This document shows, in pieces, positions 36,754 to 46,340 of a DNA stretch of 64,000 nucleotides. Location of the stretch: positions 55,096 to 119,095 of the forward strand of contig CASEAQ010000001.1 in assembly GCA_949285735.1 (NCBI GenBank). The letters are read 5' to 3'. A model generated the notes under the pieces. That model had not been told where the DNA came from. It made no database searches and saw only the letters and a list, made by a program, of their open reading frames with translations. This stretch comes from an uncultured Bacteroidales bacterium. GTDB lineage: Bacteria; Bacteroidota; Bacteroidia; Bacteroidales; Muribaculaceae. Each line of letters opens with the position of its first letter. The stretch's first letter is position 1. A program made the translations under genes and the position numbers.

Positions 36754-36761
36754 CAAAGTTA
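36754..36761 (-). promoter_or_regulatory. -7 element of the legB-neuB operon
   Basis: The minus strand reads TAACTTTG 27 bases before the LegB-like ATG at 36727. No good -33 is seen at the usual spacing. Together with the terminator at 33697 it defines a three-gene unit. Confidence 0.5.
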
Positions 36762-36825
36762 GAAACAGTTTTGATTTTTGTTGAATGATTTTAGATGTAT
36801 TTTCGGGCGTTTGCGCAATCCAAAT

Positions 36826-37746
36826 CTATTTCGGGGCAGCCGTGCAATCCATTTGCAGGGTGGTGGCGGTGTCGGTCACGGTGAGCGTGGTTTGCGAGCC
36901 CTCGATGAGTGGCAGGTTGCCGTCGATGTGCCCCACGGGGAAGCCCATTGCCACTGGATAGCCGTAGGGGGCTACCATTCGGGCTATCATCTGCTCCATC
37001 GAGTCGCCGTTGCGGTTGGGGCAGTGATAGTTGGTGAATTGCCCCACGATGAGTCCGGCGAGCTGCCCGAGCGTGCCGTTCAGCTTGAGGGTGTAGAGCA
37101 TACGCTCGACTTTATACACTTCCTCGCTGATGTCCTCGATAAACAGTATGCGCCCAGGCTTCAAGATGTCGAAGGGGGTGGAAACGAGTGCCGTCAGCAC
37201 TGCCATGTTGCCGCCGGCGAGCATGGCGGTAGCCTTGCCGTTGCGGTTGAGCGGGTGGGGAGTGATGTCGTAGGCTGGCAATGTGCCCTCTTGCAGCACT
37301 CCGAGCATGAGGCGGCACAGCGGATCGTCGCTGCCACGCTCGGCAAGCAGCTTGGTCATCGACGAGTGCAGGCTGGCGATGCCTGCGGTGAGCCATGCTG
37401 CGTGGAGTGCCGAGATGTCGCTGAAGCCGATGAGCCACTTCGGGTCGTGGCACAGCAATGCCGCATTGAGCGAGGGGAGAAGGTGCACAGCCCCATATCC
37501 GCCGCGGCTGCACAGGATTGCCCTCACCGACGGCTCTTGCAGTGCCCATAGCAGGTCGGCAAGGCGTTGGCTCTCGGTACCGCTGTAAGTTCCGCTCACT
37601 CCCTTGCAGTGGAGGCACACGACAGGCTCGAATCCCCACTGAGCGATGACGGCGGCAGCCCCGTCAACCCGTGCCGGGTCGATATGCGACGACGGCGACA
37701 AGATTGCCACCTTGTCGCCGTGCGTTAATGGTCGTGGAAATATCAT
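36826..37746 (-). CDS. LD-carboxypeptidase (S66 family)
   Basis: The 306-residue protein has the S66 blocks: ILSPSSHIDPARV, the elbow ILCSRGGYGAVHLL, IGFSDISALHAAW with candidate nucleophile Ser 109, ILFIEDISEEVYKVERML with the Glu, and FPVGHIDGNLPL with the His. These form the Ser-Glu-His triad that removes the terminal D-Ala from tetrapeptides during murein recycling. The family also contains microcin-immunity (MccF) members. ATG 37746 lies 2 bases after the metG stop, so it is the second gene of that operon. Confidence 0.9.
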   Translation of the reverse strand: MIFPRPLTHGDKVAILSPSSHIDPARVDGAAAVIAQWGFEPVVCLHCKGVSGTYSGTESQRLADLLWALQEPSVRAILCSRGGYGAVHLLPSLNAALLCHDPKWLIGFSDISALHAAWLTAGIASLHSSMTKLLAERGSDDPLCRLMLGVLQEGTLPAYDITPHPLNRNGKATAMLAGGNMAVLTALVSTPFDILKPGRILFIEDISEEVYKVERMLYTLKLNGTLGQLAGLIVGQFTNYHCPNRNGDSMEQMIARMVAPYGYPVAMGFPVGHIDGNLPLIEGSQTTLTVTDTATTLQMDCTAAPK

Positions 37747-37748
37747 GG

Positions 37749-39788
37749 CTACTTCACTTGGCTGCCTGGTTTCACTTCGCAGTGGGGTCCAATCACCACA
37801 AGCCTGCCGCCAGCGTCCTCGGCACTCAATATCATGCCTTGCGACACTATTCCCTTGAGCTTGCGCGGTTCGAGGTTGGCGATGAAGCACACTTCCTTGC
37901 CTACCAGGTCTTCGGGTGCATAATATTTGGCAATGCCGCTCACGATGGTGCGGCCGCCCAGCCCGTCGTCAATCTTGAATTGCAGCAGTTTGTCGGCTTT
38001 AGGCACGCGCTGGCATTCGAGCACCTTGCCCACGCGAATGTCGAGCTTGCCGAAGTCGTCGATCGGCACTTCTTGAGCCACCGGCTCGGGGCGGAAGTTC
38101 TTGATGATGTTTTCCTGCTTTATGCGTTCGAGCTTCTGCATCTGTGCGTCGATTGTCGAGTCCTCGATTTTCTCGAAGAGCAATTCGGGCTTCTCGATGG
38201 CGCTGTCGGCGGCAAGAATGTCGATGTTGCCCAACTTGTTCCAGTCGGCTTCGGGCATATTAATCATCTTGCGTAATTTGGCAGCCGAGAAGGGAAGGAA
38301 CGGCTCGAAGGCGATGGCAAGGTTGGCAGTGATTTGCAGTGCCACGTTGAGGATTGTTGCCACGCGATTCATGTCGGTCTTTGCCAACTTCCACGGTTCG
38401 GTGTCGGCGAGATATTTGTTGCCGATGCGCGCCAAGTTCATCGCATCGCGCAGGGCATCGCGGAAGCGGAAGTGCTCGATGTCGTTGCCGAGCGTTTCCT
38501 TCACGTCCTTAAATTCGTCGATTGTCTGGCGGTCGTAGTCGGTGAGCTCGCCTTGTGCCGGCACTTTGCCGTCGAAGTATTTGTGGGTCAACACGATTGA
38601 ACGGTTGACGAAGTTGCCCAATATTGCCACCAACTCGTTGTTGTTGCGTGCTTGGAAGTCTTTCCAAGTGAAGTCGTTGTCCTTGGTCTCGGGCGCGTTG
38701 GCAGTGAGCACGTAGCGCAACACGTCTTGCTTGCCGGGAAACTCCACGAGGTATTCGTGCAGCCACACTGCCCAGTTGCGCGAGGTCGATATTTTGTCGC
38801 CTTCGAGGTTGAGGAACTCATTGGCAGGAACATTCTCGGGCAGTTGGTATGAGCCTTCAGCCATGAGCATTGCAGGGAACACGATGCAGTGGAACACGAT
38901 GTTGTCCTTGCCGATGAAGTTGATGATGCGCGTGTCGTCGCGCTTCCAGTATTCTTCCCAGCGGTCGGGCAGCAGTTCCTTGGTGTTGGAGATGTAGCCT
39001 ATGGGCGCGTCGAACCACACATACAGCACCTTCCCCTCGGCGCCCTCCACTGGCACGGGAACGCCCCAGTCGAGGTCGCGGCTCACGGCACGCGGTTGCA
39101 GCCCGAGGTCGAGCCATGATTTGCATTGACCATACACGTTGGTCTTCCACTCCTTGTGCCCTTCGAGAATCCATTTGCGCAACGTGGGTTCCCACTTGTC
39201 GAGCGGCAGATACCAGTGCTTGGTTTCCTTCTTCACTGGCTTGCTGCCGGTGATTGCCGAGTGTGGATCGATGAGGTCGTTGGCACTGAGCGACGTGCCG
39301 CACTTCTCGCATTGGTCGCCATAGGCGTGGTCGGAGCCGCAATGGGGGCAAGTGCCCACGATGTAGCGGTCGGCGAGGAATTGCCCGGCTTCTTCGTCGT
39401 AGTATTGCTCGGAGGTCTTTTCGATAAATTCCCCCTTGTCGTAGAGGCGGCGGAAGAAGTCGCTTGCCGTCTGGCAATGTATCTTGCTGGTGGTGCGTGA
39501 ATAGATGTCGAACGAGATGCCTAATTCCTCAAACGATTTTTTTATTATGTTGTGGTAGCGGTCAACGATGTCTTGCGGAGTGACACCCTCGGCGCGGGCT
39601 TTGAGCGTGATTGGCACGCCGTGCTCGTCGCTGCCCCCTATCATTATCACGTCCTCGCCCTTCATTCGCAAGTAGCGAGTGTAGATGTCGGCAGGAACAT
39701 ACACTCCTGCGAGGTGCCCGATGTGTACGGGTCCGTTGGCATACGGCAAAGCCGTGGTGACGAGAGTTCGTGCAAATTTCTTTTCCAT
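37749..39788 (-). CDS. metG: Methionyl-tRNA synthetase
   Basis: The 679-residue enzyme has the class I HIGH motif at 22-25 (PVHIGHLAG). A zinc-binding knuckle is visible as [20 protein letters not shown]. The KMSKS-type signature is [11 protein letters not shown]-terminal EMAP/Trbp111-like tRNA-binding domain (from about residue 575, [18 protein letters not shown]) is fused, as in many bacteria. It charges tRNA-Met. A TAATTTTG -7 box on the minus strand (39864-39871) lies about 75 bases upstream. The LD-carboxypeptidase gene follows after 2 bases. Confidence 0.97.
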   Translation of the reverse strand: MEKKFARTLVTTALPYANGPVHIGHLAGVYVPADIYTRYLRMKGEDVIMIGGSDEHGVPITLKARAEGVTPQDIVDRYHNIIKKSFEELGISFDIYSRTTSKIHCQTASDFFRRLYDKGEFIEKTSEQYYDEEAGQFLADRYIVGTCPHCGSDHAYGDQCEKCGTSLSANDLIDPHSAITGSKPVKKETKHWYLPLDKWEPTLRKWILEGHKEWKTNVYGQCKSWLDLGLQPRAVSRDLDWGVPVPVEGAEGKVLYVWFDAPIGYISNTKELLPDRWEEYWKRDDTRIINFIGKDNIVFHCIVFPAMLMAEGSYQLPENVPANEFLNLEGDKISTSRNWAVWLHEYLVEFPGKQDVLRYVLTANAPETKDNDFTWKDFQARNNNELVAILGNFVNRSIVLTHKYFDGKVPAQGELTDYDRQTIDEFKDVKETLGNDIEHFRFRDALRDAMNLARIGNKYLADTEPWKLAKTDMNRVATILNVALQITANLAIAFEPFLPFSAAKLRKMINMPEADWNKLGNIDILAADSAIEKPELLFEKIEDSTIDAQMQKLERIKQENIIKNFRPEPVAQEVPIDDFGKLDIRVGKVLECQRVPKADKLLQFKIDDGLGGRTIVSGIAKYYAPEDLVGKEVCFIANLEPRKLKGIVSQGMILSAEDAGGRLVVIGPHCEVKPGSQVK

Positions 39789-39863
39789 AAATGTTTTTGT
39801 GTAATTGTGTCGTAAAGTGTGCTGGCTTGTTCAGTCGGGAGCCAGTTTAGCGTTACTTTTGTG

Positions 39864-39871
39864 CAAAATTA
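39864..39871 (-). promoter_or_regulatory. -7 element of metG
   Basis: The minus strand reads TAATTTTG, a match to TAnnTTTG. No clear -33 TTG at 19-21 bases is seen. Confidence 0.45.
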
Positions 39872-39964
39872 CAAAATAAAAAGGAAAACAGTATATTTGT
39901 CAGAATAATAACACTTGTGGCATGGTTTTAGCCGCTTTGCGACAGTGGGATAGGTCGGTGTGGG

Positions 39965-40969
39965 TCAAGGCTTGTAGCCGGGGTTGACGATTTGCAAGTA
40001 GCGCGCCATGACGGCGAGCGATATGAGGTGCTCGCGCTGCTTGTCGGCAAACTGTGCTACATACTCGTGGGCATGGTCGATGATTGCCTGCGCTTCGTCG
40101 GGGTGTGCGATATAGTGAGCCACGCGCTCCTCCACGTCGCTGAAGTCGGGCTTTACAGCCACATAGTGATAGTTGGGAATTAGAGTACCCTCCATAAACC
40201 ACGTTTCGCACGTGGGCGGCGGCATCACGGCAAGCGAGTTGGACGACATGACCCACTTCAGGTTGCTTGCCACGTCGTTCCCTTCGAGTGCCATTATGAA
40301 CTTGTAGTCGAGGTGCTGCCTGATGGTCATTTTCTCAACCTCCCATTCGGGGTTGCTGCCGCGCCCGCGTATCTCGCCGAGGTCGAAGAGCCGATTGCCC
40401 CAAAACTTGGTCATGAAGCGGTATCGGTTTTCCTTGCTGTTGTGTTGTCCGCCTATCTTGCCGCGGAATATCACGCGGTCGAGCTTCTCGGTAAAGGGCT
40501 TGTTGTCTTTCACGAAGATGAAGTGGCGTATCTTGTCGAGCTTGAACAGCACCGAGAATTGGTTGTCGGCTGTCAGTGGGCGGCTTTTTACAATCGACGG
40601 CACACTTGGCACGTGGGTGATGTCGCCCGGCAGCAAGTGCCACAACAGGTGTTTGGGGAAGTAGCGCGCATATTCGAGCGAGTCGAAGTAATACACTTTC
40701 CCCTTGCACACCTTCTGGTCTTTTATCGGGTACAATTCGCCCTGCCATTGCTGGTTGCTATCGCCCTGCCCGGGGCGTAGCCGGCAATAATAGTCGATGC
40801 GGCTCATGATATAGTCGCGGTCGGGGCGGCTGTCGATGAGGGCAAGTTGCTTGCGCAGGCTGCGGCGGCACAGCCAGTCGGGGTAGGCATATTTACGCCA
40901 ATAGGCTCGCGTGTAGTAGAGGAATTTGTTGTTTTTCCCGCTTCGCAGGGCGTATAGCAACTTGTTCAT
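39965..40969 (-). CDS. GT90-like (CAP10/LpsA) glycosyltransferase
   Basis: The 334-residue protein has DRVIFRGKIGGQHNSKENRYRF and a later DYKFIMALEGNDVASNLKWVMSS, patterns of the CAP10/LpsA glycosyltransferase group that modifies cell-surface polysaccharide. There is no signal peptide, so it acts at the cytoplasmic face of the membrane. It probably transfers a sugar (often xylose or mannose in this family) to LPS or capsule. It stands between metG and a lipoprotein gene and not in a glycan cluster, though the nonulosonate operon lies 3 kb away. Confidence 0.75.
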   Translation of the reverse strand: MNKLLYALRSGKNNKFLYYTRAYWRKYAYPDWLCRRSLRKQLALIDSRPDRDYIMSRIDYYCRLRPGQGDSNQQWQGELYPIKDQKVCKGKVYYFDSLEYARYFPKHLLWHLLPGDITHVPSVPSIVKSRPLTADNQFSVLFKLDKIRHFIFVKDNKPFTEKLDRVIFRGKIGGQHNSKENRYRFMTKFWGNRLFDLGEIRGRGSNPEWEVEKMTIRQHLDYKFIMALEGNDVASNLKWVMSSNSLAVMPPPTCETWFMEGTLIPNYHYVAVKPDFSDVEERVAHYIAHPDEAQAIIDHAHEYVAQFADKQREHLISLAVMARYLQIVNPGYKP

Positions 40970-41012
40970 GACATCTATTTAGCTGATTAATCGGGGATTA
41001 ATTTGAGTTTTT

Positions 41013-41654
41013 TTAATTGCTGCTGACGATGAAGTGCACCCATTCCAGATTTTCGGGTTCGCATGGATAGTGGGTGTTGACCACATTCCCGTCGGAGTCG
41101 TAGTCGATGGAGGCAATCAGGGTGTAGGCGTTGTAGCGGCCGGCATCGTTGCCGCTGTCGTCGAGCAAGAAGCCCATCACGCCATTGCGGTAGCCCATGT
41201 TGTGGTCGGTGGGCTGGTAGGTGTAAGGCAATATCTGTTGCAGGTAGGTGCAGGGGATATATTTGGTGATGCGCTTGAAGTTGAGCAGATAGGTTTTGCC
41301 CGATTCAAGGCCATACTCCGTGCACCATGTGCCGAATTTCACGCTTTGCCAGTTGTCGTTGAGCAAATATGGCTCGGAGTCGTAACCATATACAGTGTCG
41401 CGTCTTGCCTCCACTTGGTTGCCCGAGTTGCTGCGAACGGTGGAGGGGATAACCAACTCGGTACCTTCGAGCATCTTTATGAAGTCGTTTTCGGTGGCAT
41501 ATTGCGTTACGGCTGTCGTGGCGGTTATTGTACGCCCGTCGGCAGCACGCAATTGATAGTATGTTGGGGTTGTAGGTTCATCGTCGTTGCTGCAAGCTGT
41601 TGCAGTTATCGCCAATATGGCAAGCACAGGTAGGATTTTCAATAAAAGTTTCAT
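41013..41654 (-). CDS. Hypothetical lipoprotein with DUF4827-like features
   Basis: From ATG 41654 the product is 213 residues. A lipoprotein signal is clear (LAILAITATACSNDDEP, Cys 21). After a Thr/Pro linker come mixed beta segments, including the Tyr-rich TYLQQILPYTYQPTDHNMGY and GRYNAYTLIASIDYDSDG. The layout is like small Bacteroidales lipoproteins of the DUF4827 type; I am not certain of the family. A 41692-41706 inverted repeat sits at the likely transcription start. The longer upstream frame is not used because it lacks a signal. Confidence 0.7.
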   Translation of the reverse strand: MKLLLKILPVLAILAITATACSNDDEPTTPTYYQLRAADGRTITATTAVTQYATENDFIKMLEGTELVIPSTVRSNSGNQVEARRDTVYGYDSEPYLLNDNWQSVKFGTWCTEYGLESGKTYLLNFKRITKYIPCTYLQQILPYTYQPTDHNMGYRNGVMGFLLDDSGNDAGRYNAYTLIASIDYDSDGNVVNTHYPCEPENLEWVHFIVSSN

Positions 41655-41691
41655 TATATTTCGTTTTGTTAATGTGATAAATACGTGCGTT

Positions 41692-41722
41692 GTGCCACTT
41701 TGGCACTTGTCGTGCAAATATA
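41692..41722 (-). promoter_or_regulatory. Promoter -7 box and palindrome before the lipoprotein gene
   Basis: The minus-strand -7 TATATTTG is at 41715-41722. A perfect inverted repeat GTGCCA-CTT-TGGCAC lies at 41692-41706, around the expected +1 to +17. It could be an operator or a 5' mRNA hairpin. Confidence 0.5.
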
Positions 41723-41975
41723 AGCATAAATTCAGCAGTAAAGGTGGTTTTCCAACAAAAAAGCCAACGGGGTGGAGTTTTGGAACAGAAATTGACAACC
41801 ATTGCATGGCCGTTAGTTGGGAGTTAACTGTTAATTGCTTGAATGATAGCGTGTTTTGTCTTATGACGGCTTTGCGTGAACAAATTTTTAAAGGCGTTAA
41901 TGAAAATTAGCCGCATGGTTACAAATTGGCGAATATTTTTACTGCTTTGTAATATCGTGATGTCGGTAAAATTGC

Positions 41976-41983
41976 TATCTTTG
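41976..41983 (+). promoter_or_regulatory. -7 element for the multidomain secreted protein
   Basis: TATCTTTG matches the -7 consensus 57 bases before the ATG at 42040. The spacing to any -33 TTTG is not ideal. Confidence 0.5.
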
Positions 41984-42039
41984 TCAGTGTGGTACGCAAG
42001 AATACCGCACAAAAAAATATTAACTAAAAACTTATAGGT

Positions 42040-44031
42040 ATGAAAAAATTTTTACTTGCTTTTTTAATGCTGTTTGCTTTTGCAGCCACCTATGCTACAG
42101 AGGTGACTGTTACAGCAGGTGCTGGGCTTTGGACTTCTGGCGAAGATGCTACTTATGGTGCAGGTTATGAAACCACTCAAGGCTCTGTATTTGTTGGATT
42201 GTACAAGTATGGGAACAATACCGCAATTCCCGAACCAACATCGGAAATGAGGCATTACAAAAATGCCATGATGGTTATCCGCACAACTAATGGTGAAAAC
42301 ATCACAAATGTTGTGTTTAACTGCACTGGTGGTTCGAGCCGTTGCAATGAATTAACTATAAATGGCTCGGCTATATCTCCGAATTCTGATAACAACACTA
42401 TTGTGTGGACTGGGTCTGCTTCTGAACTTTTGGCTGAGGCAACAGAGGCACAGAACCGTTATTCTTCGATAGTTATTACCACAAGTGCAGGTGGTGAAGA
42501 AACAGTTGCTGCTCCTACATTCTCGCCTGCTGGTGGCACTTACTACTCGGCTCAGTCGGTTACATTGTCGGCTGTTGACGGTGCAAGCATCTATTACACT
42601 ACCAACGGTGACGAGCCTACTACTTCTTCGACGTTGTATTCTGCTCCTATCGAAGTGGCTACTACCACCACAATCAAGGCTATCGCAGTGCTTAACGATG
42701 TTGAAAGCTCTGTAGCCGAAGCTACTTACACCATCGAAAGTGTAACCTCTGTTGCCAACATCGCAGCATTCCTTGCTACTGCCGAGGGTACGGTTGTCAG
42801 CTTCACCAATCCTGTGACTGTTTCATTCCAAGATGGCAGCTACACTTTCGTTCAAGATGAAACTGGTTCCACATTGATTTATGGCAATATCGGTATAGAG
42901 TATGCCGATGGCGATGTTATCCCGGCTGGATTTACCGGTACTCGCTCCGCACATCAAGGTGTGCCTCAATTGGCTGATGCTTCATCGTTTGCTGAGGCTA
43001 CCGAAAACAACGGCGAGGTTGTTCCTACCGACTTTGAAGTTGCTGCAGTTACTACCGATCTTGCCAACCAATATATAAAGGTGAGCAATGTTACAATTGG
43101 TTCGGAGCAAGACGGTGACTATACCAACTGGTATGCTTACAGCGGCAGTGACAAGGTGATGATTTATGCTCGTTTCAGCACATTCACTCGCGACGACTTG
43201 GCAGCATTGGAAGCTGATAAGGAATATGACTTGACAGGTTTCGTAACTATTTTCAACGGTCAGCCTGAAATCTATATCGTATCGATTACAGAACCGGGTG
43301 GTGAAGAACCGGGTCCCGATCCAAGTGGTGATGTATTCTTTGAAGAATCGTTCGGCACGTCGCAAGGTGATTTCGTTATCCAAGACGTAGAACTTGGCAC
43401 TTTGGGCTATGTTTGGAAGTATGACGAGACCTATAATTATATGAAAGCCTCGGCATTTGTAGGTGGCGCAGTTGCTGCAGAAAGCTGGCTTGTTTCTCCC
43501 GAAATCGACCTCACCGATGCTGCAACAGTGCAATTGCAATTTGATGAAATTGTCAACCACTTGTATGCTGGCAATATCGAAGAGCTTTGCAAGGTGATGA
43601 TTTCTACCGACTATGTTGACAACGTAACAACCGCATCGTGGACACAAGTTACTCCTACGGGCCGTGCATCTGGGTCGAGCTGGACTCCTTCAACTGTTGA
43701 CCCGATTGACTTGGCTCAATTCGCAGGCAGCAAGATTCGCTTGGGCTTCTGCTATATAAGCACTGCCGAAATTGCTCCAACTTGGGAAATTTACAACATT
43801 GTTGTAAAAGGCACCAAGGGCGCAGGCGTTGAAGATGCAGTGGCTGAAGATGGCGTTAAGGTTCTCGGTCTTGATGGCGAAATCGCAATCGTTGGCGAAG
43901 CAGCCGATGTTGAAGTTTACAACATGGGTGGTGCACTCATCGCCAAGGGCAACTTGACAAGCATCGACTGTGCAGCCGGTGTTTATATCGTTAAGGTTGA
44001 CGGCAATGCACAAAAGGTTATCGTGAAGTAA
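42040..44031 (+). CDS. Secreted multidomain protein with sorting-type C-terminus
   Basis: The 663-residue protein begins with a signal peptide (MKKFLLAFLMLFAFAATYA). An N-terminal beta domain (to about 150) is followed by a chitobiase-C-like domain (about 155-232, APTFSPAGGTYYSAQSVTLS), an OB-fold-like region (about 235-415), a Pro/Gly linker and a choice-of-anchor-J-like jelly roll (about 430-605). The last 55 residues (EIAIVGEAADVEVYNMGGAL to KVIVK) resemble a type IX secretion or DUF6383-type sorting domain and are shared with the protein at 52904. It is probably surface-exposed and glycan-binding; function is not known. A strong terminator follows. Confidence 0.8.
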   Translation: MKKFLLAFLMLFAFAATYATEVTVTAGAGLWTSGEDATYGAGYETTQGSVFVGLYKYGNNTAIPEPTSEMRHYKNAMMVIRTTNGENITNVVFNCTGGSSRCNELTINGSAISPNSDNNTIVWTGSASELLAEATEAQNRYSSIVITTSAGGEETVAAPTFSPAGGTYYSAQSVTLSAVDGASIYYTTNGDEPTTSSTLYSAPIEVATTTTIKAIAVLNDVESSVAEATYTIESVTSVANIAAFLATAEGTVVSFTNPVTVSFQDGSYTFVQDETGSTLIYGNIGIEYADGDVIPAGFTGTRSAHQGVPQLADASSFAEATENNGEVVPTDFEVAAVTTDLANQYIKVSNVTIGSEQDGDYTNWYAYSGSDKVMIYARFSTFTRDDLAALEADKEYDLTGFVTIFNGQPEIYIVSITEPGGEEPGPDPSGDVFFEESFGTSQGDFVIQDVELGTLGYVWKYDETYNYMKASAFVGGAVAAESWLVSPEIDLTDAATVQLQFDEIVNHLYAGNIEELCKVMISTDYVDNVTTASWTQVTPTGRASGSSWTPSTVDPIDLAQFAGSKIRLGFCYISTAEIAPTWEIYNIVVKGTKGAGVEDAVAEDGVKVLGLDGEIAIVGEAADVEVYNMGGALIAKGNLTSIDCAAGVYIVKVDGNAQKVIVK

Positions 44032-44067
44032 ACACAACGCACACGATACGACATAACAGATAACACT

Positions 44068-44116
44068 GGAGGGCAGATTCCGTTTAGCACGGAGGCGTCT
44101 GCCCTCCATTTTTTTG
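44068..44116 (+). terminator. Terminator after the multidomain secreted protein
   Basis: GGAGGGCAGA (44068-44077) pairs with TCTGCCCTCC (44099-44108), followed by ATTTTTTT. It is a strong rho-independent terminator. Confidence 0.9.
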
Positions 44117-44212
44117 ATGTCAATCCATGTCGGTTTTCGGCAGTTTTTGCCATGTTTTAGCCGTCGGGGAGCGTGTTGGTCAAAATATGCTTAATTATGA
44201 GCCAAATGTGTG

Positions 44213-44243
44213 TTGGCGGTAGCGGCTAATTGTTGTATTTTTG
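44213..44243 (+). promoter_or_regulatory. Promoter of manA
   Basis: TTG at 44213-44215, a 20-base spacer and TATTTTTG at 44236-44243 give a consensus Bacteroidetes promoter about 95 bases before the ATG. Confidence 0.6.
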
Positions 44244-44337
44244 CACCGAAGGAAAAAAGCATTATGAATAAATAATGTGGAGGTGTGTGCGGTCTCGTGC
44301 CACAACACACGAGGTGTTAAAAAAAAACGACAATTGC

Positions 44338-45321
44338 ATGGATAGAACTTTTAACATACGGCCGTTTAAATTTGTGCCATATTTGCGTACCGTACTTTGG
44401 GGCGGCGAGCGCATTGCGCAATATAAAGGTATCGATACCGACTTGCACCAAGTGGGTGAAAGTTGGGAAATATCTGGAGTGGAAGGCCATGAATCGGTTG
44501 TTGCCGAGGGCGAAGACAAGGGATTGACTTTGCCTGAACTGATTGACAAGTACCGCGGCAACTTGGTGGGCGACTCGGTGTATAAGGAACATGGCAACCA
44601 GTTTCCGCTGCTGGTGAAGATAATAGACGCCAAGCGCGACCTGTCGTTGCAGGTACACCCAGGCGACCAACTTGCGCGCCAGCGTCATGGCTGCTCGGGC
44701 AAGACCGAGATGTGGTATATATTGGATGCCGAAGCCGATGCTGCGATTTATGCCGGACTTTCGATGAGCATCACGCCAGCCGACTACAGGCGTATGGTTG
44801 CCGATGGCAGCATAATGGAGGCGGTGGCGCGGCACAGCTCCCACCGCGGCGACCTGTTTTTCTTGCCGTCGGGGCGCATACATGCCATCGGGGCTGGGAA
44901 TTTTCTTGTGGAAATACAGCAAACGTCAGACATAACCTATCGTGTATATGACTATGGCAGGGTTGACGCCGATGGCAAGCCGCGCGAGCTGCACACCGAG
45001 TTGGCGATGGACGCGATAGACTATCACGTGTATGACAATTACAAGATTGAAAGCAAGCAAGAAACCGACGGCGGTGTGACCGAGTTGGTGAAGTGCAAGT
45101 ATTTCAATACCTACAAAATTATCGTCGATGGCGCGTATGATGCCGACCTCAGCCATGGCGACACGTTTTGTGTGCTGATGTGCCTTGAGGGCGGGGCAGT
45201 GATTACCGACAACTTCGGTAACATCGTCGAAATGCGCCGCGGCGAGACCGTGCTTGTACCGGCTGCCACGTCGCTGTTGCACATTGCCGGCAGTGCCACA
45301 CTTCTCGCCGCTACACGGTGA
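44338..45321 (+). CDS. manA: Mannose-6-phosphate isomerase, class I
   Basis: The 327-residue cupin enzyme shows the zinc-site pattern QVHPGDQLARQRHG (Gln-x-His), the following KTEMWYIL with the Glu, and the C-terminal His in FLPSGRIHAIGAGNFLVEIQ plus the catalytic Arg in YRVYDYGR. It interconverts mannose-6-P and fructose-6-P, feeding GDP-mannose and fucose pathways. ATG 44338 is chosen because the extra upstream codons lie in the leader. Gene length is typical of the short bacterial class. A diverged palindromic repeat follows at 45541. Confidence 0.92.
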   Translation: MDRTFNIRPFKFVPYLRTVLWGGERIAQYKGIDTDLHQVGESWEISGVEGHESVVAEGEDKGLTLPELIDKYRGNLVGDSVYKEHGNQFPLLVKIIDAKRDLSLQVHPGDQLARQRHGCSGKTEMWYILDAEADAAIYAGLSMSITPADYRRMVADGSIMEAVARHSSHRGDLFFLPSGRIHAIGAGNFLVEIQQTSDITYRVYDYGRVDADGKPRELHTELAMDAIDYHVYDNYKIESKQETDGGVTELVKCKYFNTYKIIVDGAYDADLSHGDTFCVLMCLEGGAVITDNFGNIVEMRRGETVLVPAATSLLHIAGSATLLAATR

Positions 45322-45540
45322 TTACTGGATTGGGCTAATTAGAGTTTTTTGTGCGCGGTTTTTTTATTTAAAATTATTGGAGCCTGTTAAACTTATATAA
45401 ATATTTAATTCTAAGTATTATAACCATTAACAAACTTCCTTTGTGAAATCGGTTCATAGATGCACTGAGGAGGTGTTACAGATAGCAACACAGACCACAT
45501 GGCATGAACTATCAGATTACAACGCCAAGCCCACCCAGCA

Positions 45541-45840
45541 GGGCGGCGAAGCCGTCCAACTATGGCGTAACCGGCGGTGACGCAGCCTAACGTAAGTGGG
45601 CAAGGAACCGTCGGACGATACCTCACTTTAAGCACAGGGCCTCGAAGAGGTCCAACGGAAGTCCGTTGTCATTCTTGTGTGAGGGAACGACGCTCATGGT
45701 TTGTAATGAATGTGCTACCAAAGCGACACGTTGGACCTCTTCGAGGCCCTGTTGCGTGGGTGGGTTTCATCCCGAGGGTTTCTTGCCCTAAAGGGCAGCG
45801 TCGCCCTCGGTTAAGACATAGTTGGACGGCTTCGCCGCCC
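45541..45840. repeat. Palindromic repeat family 1, copy 2
   Basis: The 300-base element has perfect 20-bp ends (45541-45560 and 45821-45840) and an inner perfect 21-bp inverted repeat (45637-45657 and 45729-45749) identical to that of copy 1. Its core reads as the reverse complement of the copy 1 core, so it is inserted in the opposite orientation. The middle arms have diverged and are no longer perfect. It lies in the gene-poor gap after manA. Confidence 0.8.
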
Positions 45841-46130
45841 TCTGTGCTAATGTATTCCGAGCTACGCCGTTATTACACTTTAAATGAAAGAACTGTGTTT
45901 TTTGTAGGTAAAAAGACTGCTATGTTTGTTTTTATCCACGATGTGCTTTATCTTTGTGGTGAGTTTTCGCTCAAATAGTATGAATAAATAAGTTTTTAAG
46001 CATTTTTGTTATCATAGTGATTGTATTTTGCTGCCGGAGGGTGGCAAATGCCTATGTGCGTTTGTTATATACCATGAGCGAATTATCTACTTATGTTTTT
46101 ATTGTTCAACATGGATAATCTCGTATTGTT
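45841..46130. other. Gap without recognisable gene
   Basis: Between repeat copy 2 and the small membrane protein the sequence is AT-rich. Several short ORFs have no coding character. I see no terminator and only weak promoter-like boxes. Confidence 0.5.
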
Positions 46131-46340
46131 ATGAAGGATTTTGTCATGCTTGTTTTATTGATGTTGGTGGTATCATGGATTGTGATTATTGTGTGGTTTT
46201 TAAAGACTTCCCGAATGGCACATTCCAAGCCGGAGCAACAGCATAACGGAGGATGCGGAGGATTGAAACCGGGTTCTGTGTTTGTGTGCATCATGTTTGT
46301 GTCGATTTTTGCGGCATTGATGGCTGTGGTTATGCTTTAG
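46131..46340 (+). CDS. Small membrane protein of unknown function
   Basis: The 69-residue product has two hydrophobic helices (about 5-24 and 49-68) joined by a polar loop with KPEQQHNGGCGG. No family is recognised. Its TAG overlaps the TAA of the opposite-strand gene 46337-46774 tail to tail, so both genes end on the same four bases. It may be part of the small module transcribed toward it, or unrelated. A start by ATG at 46131 is the only sensible choice; ribosome-binding and promoter signals are weak. Confidence 0.5.
   Translation: MKDFVMLVLLMLVVSWIVIIVWFLKTSRMAHSKPEQQHNGGCGGLKPGSVFVCIMFVSIFAALMAVVML

Noticed and set aside
45577-45978. 133-codon ORF in repeat copy 2
   Set aside because: Same origin as above; the frame leaves the repeat into AT-rich DNA without coding character.
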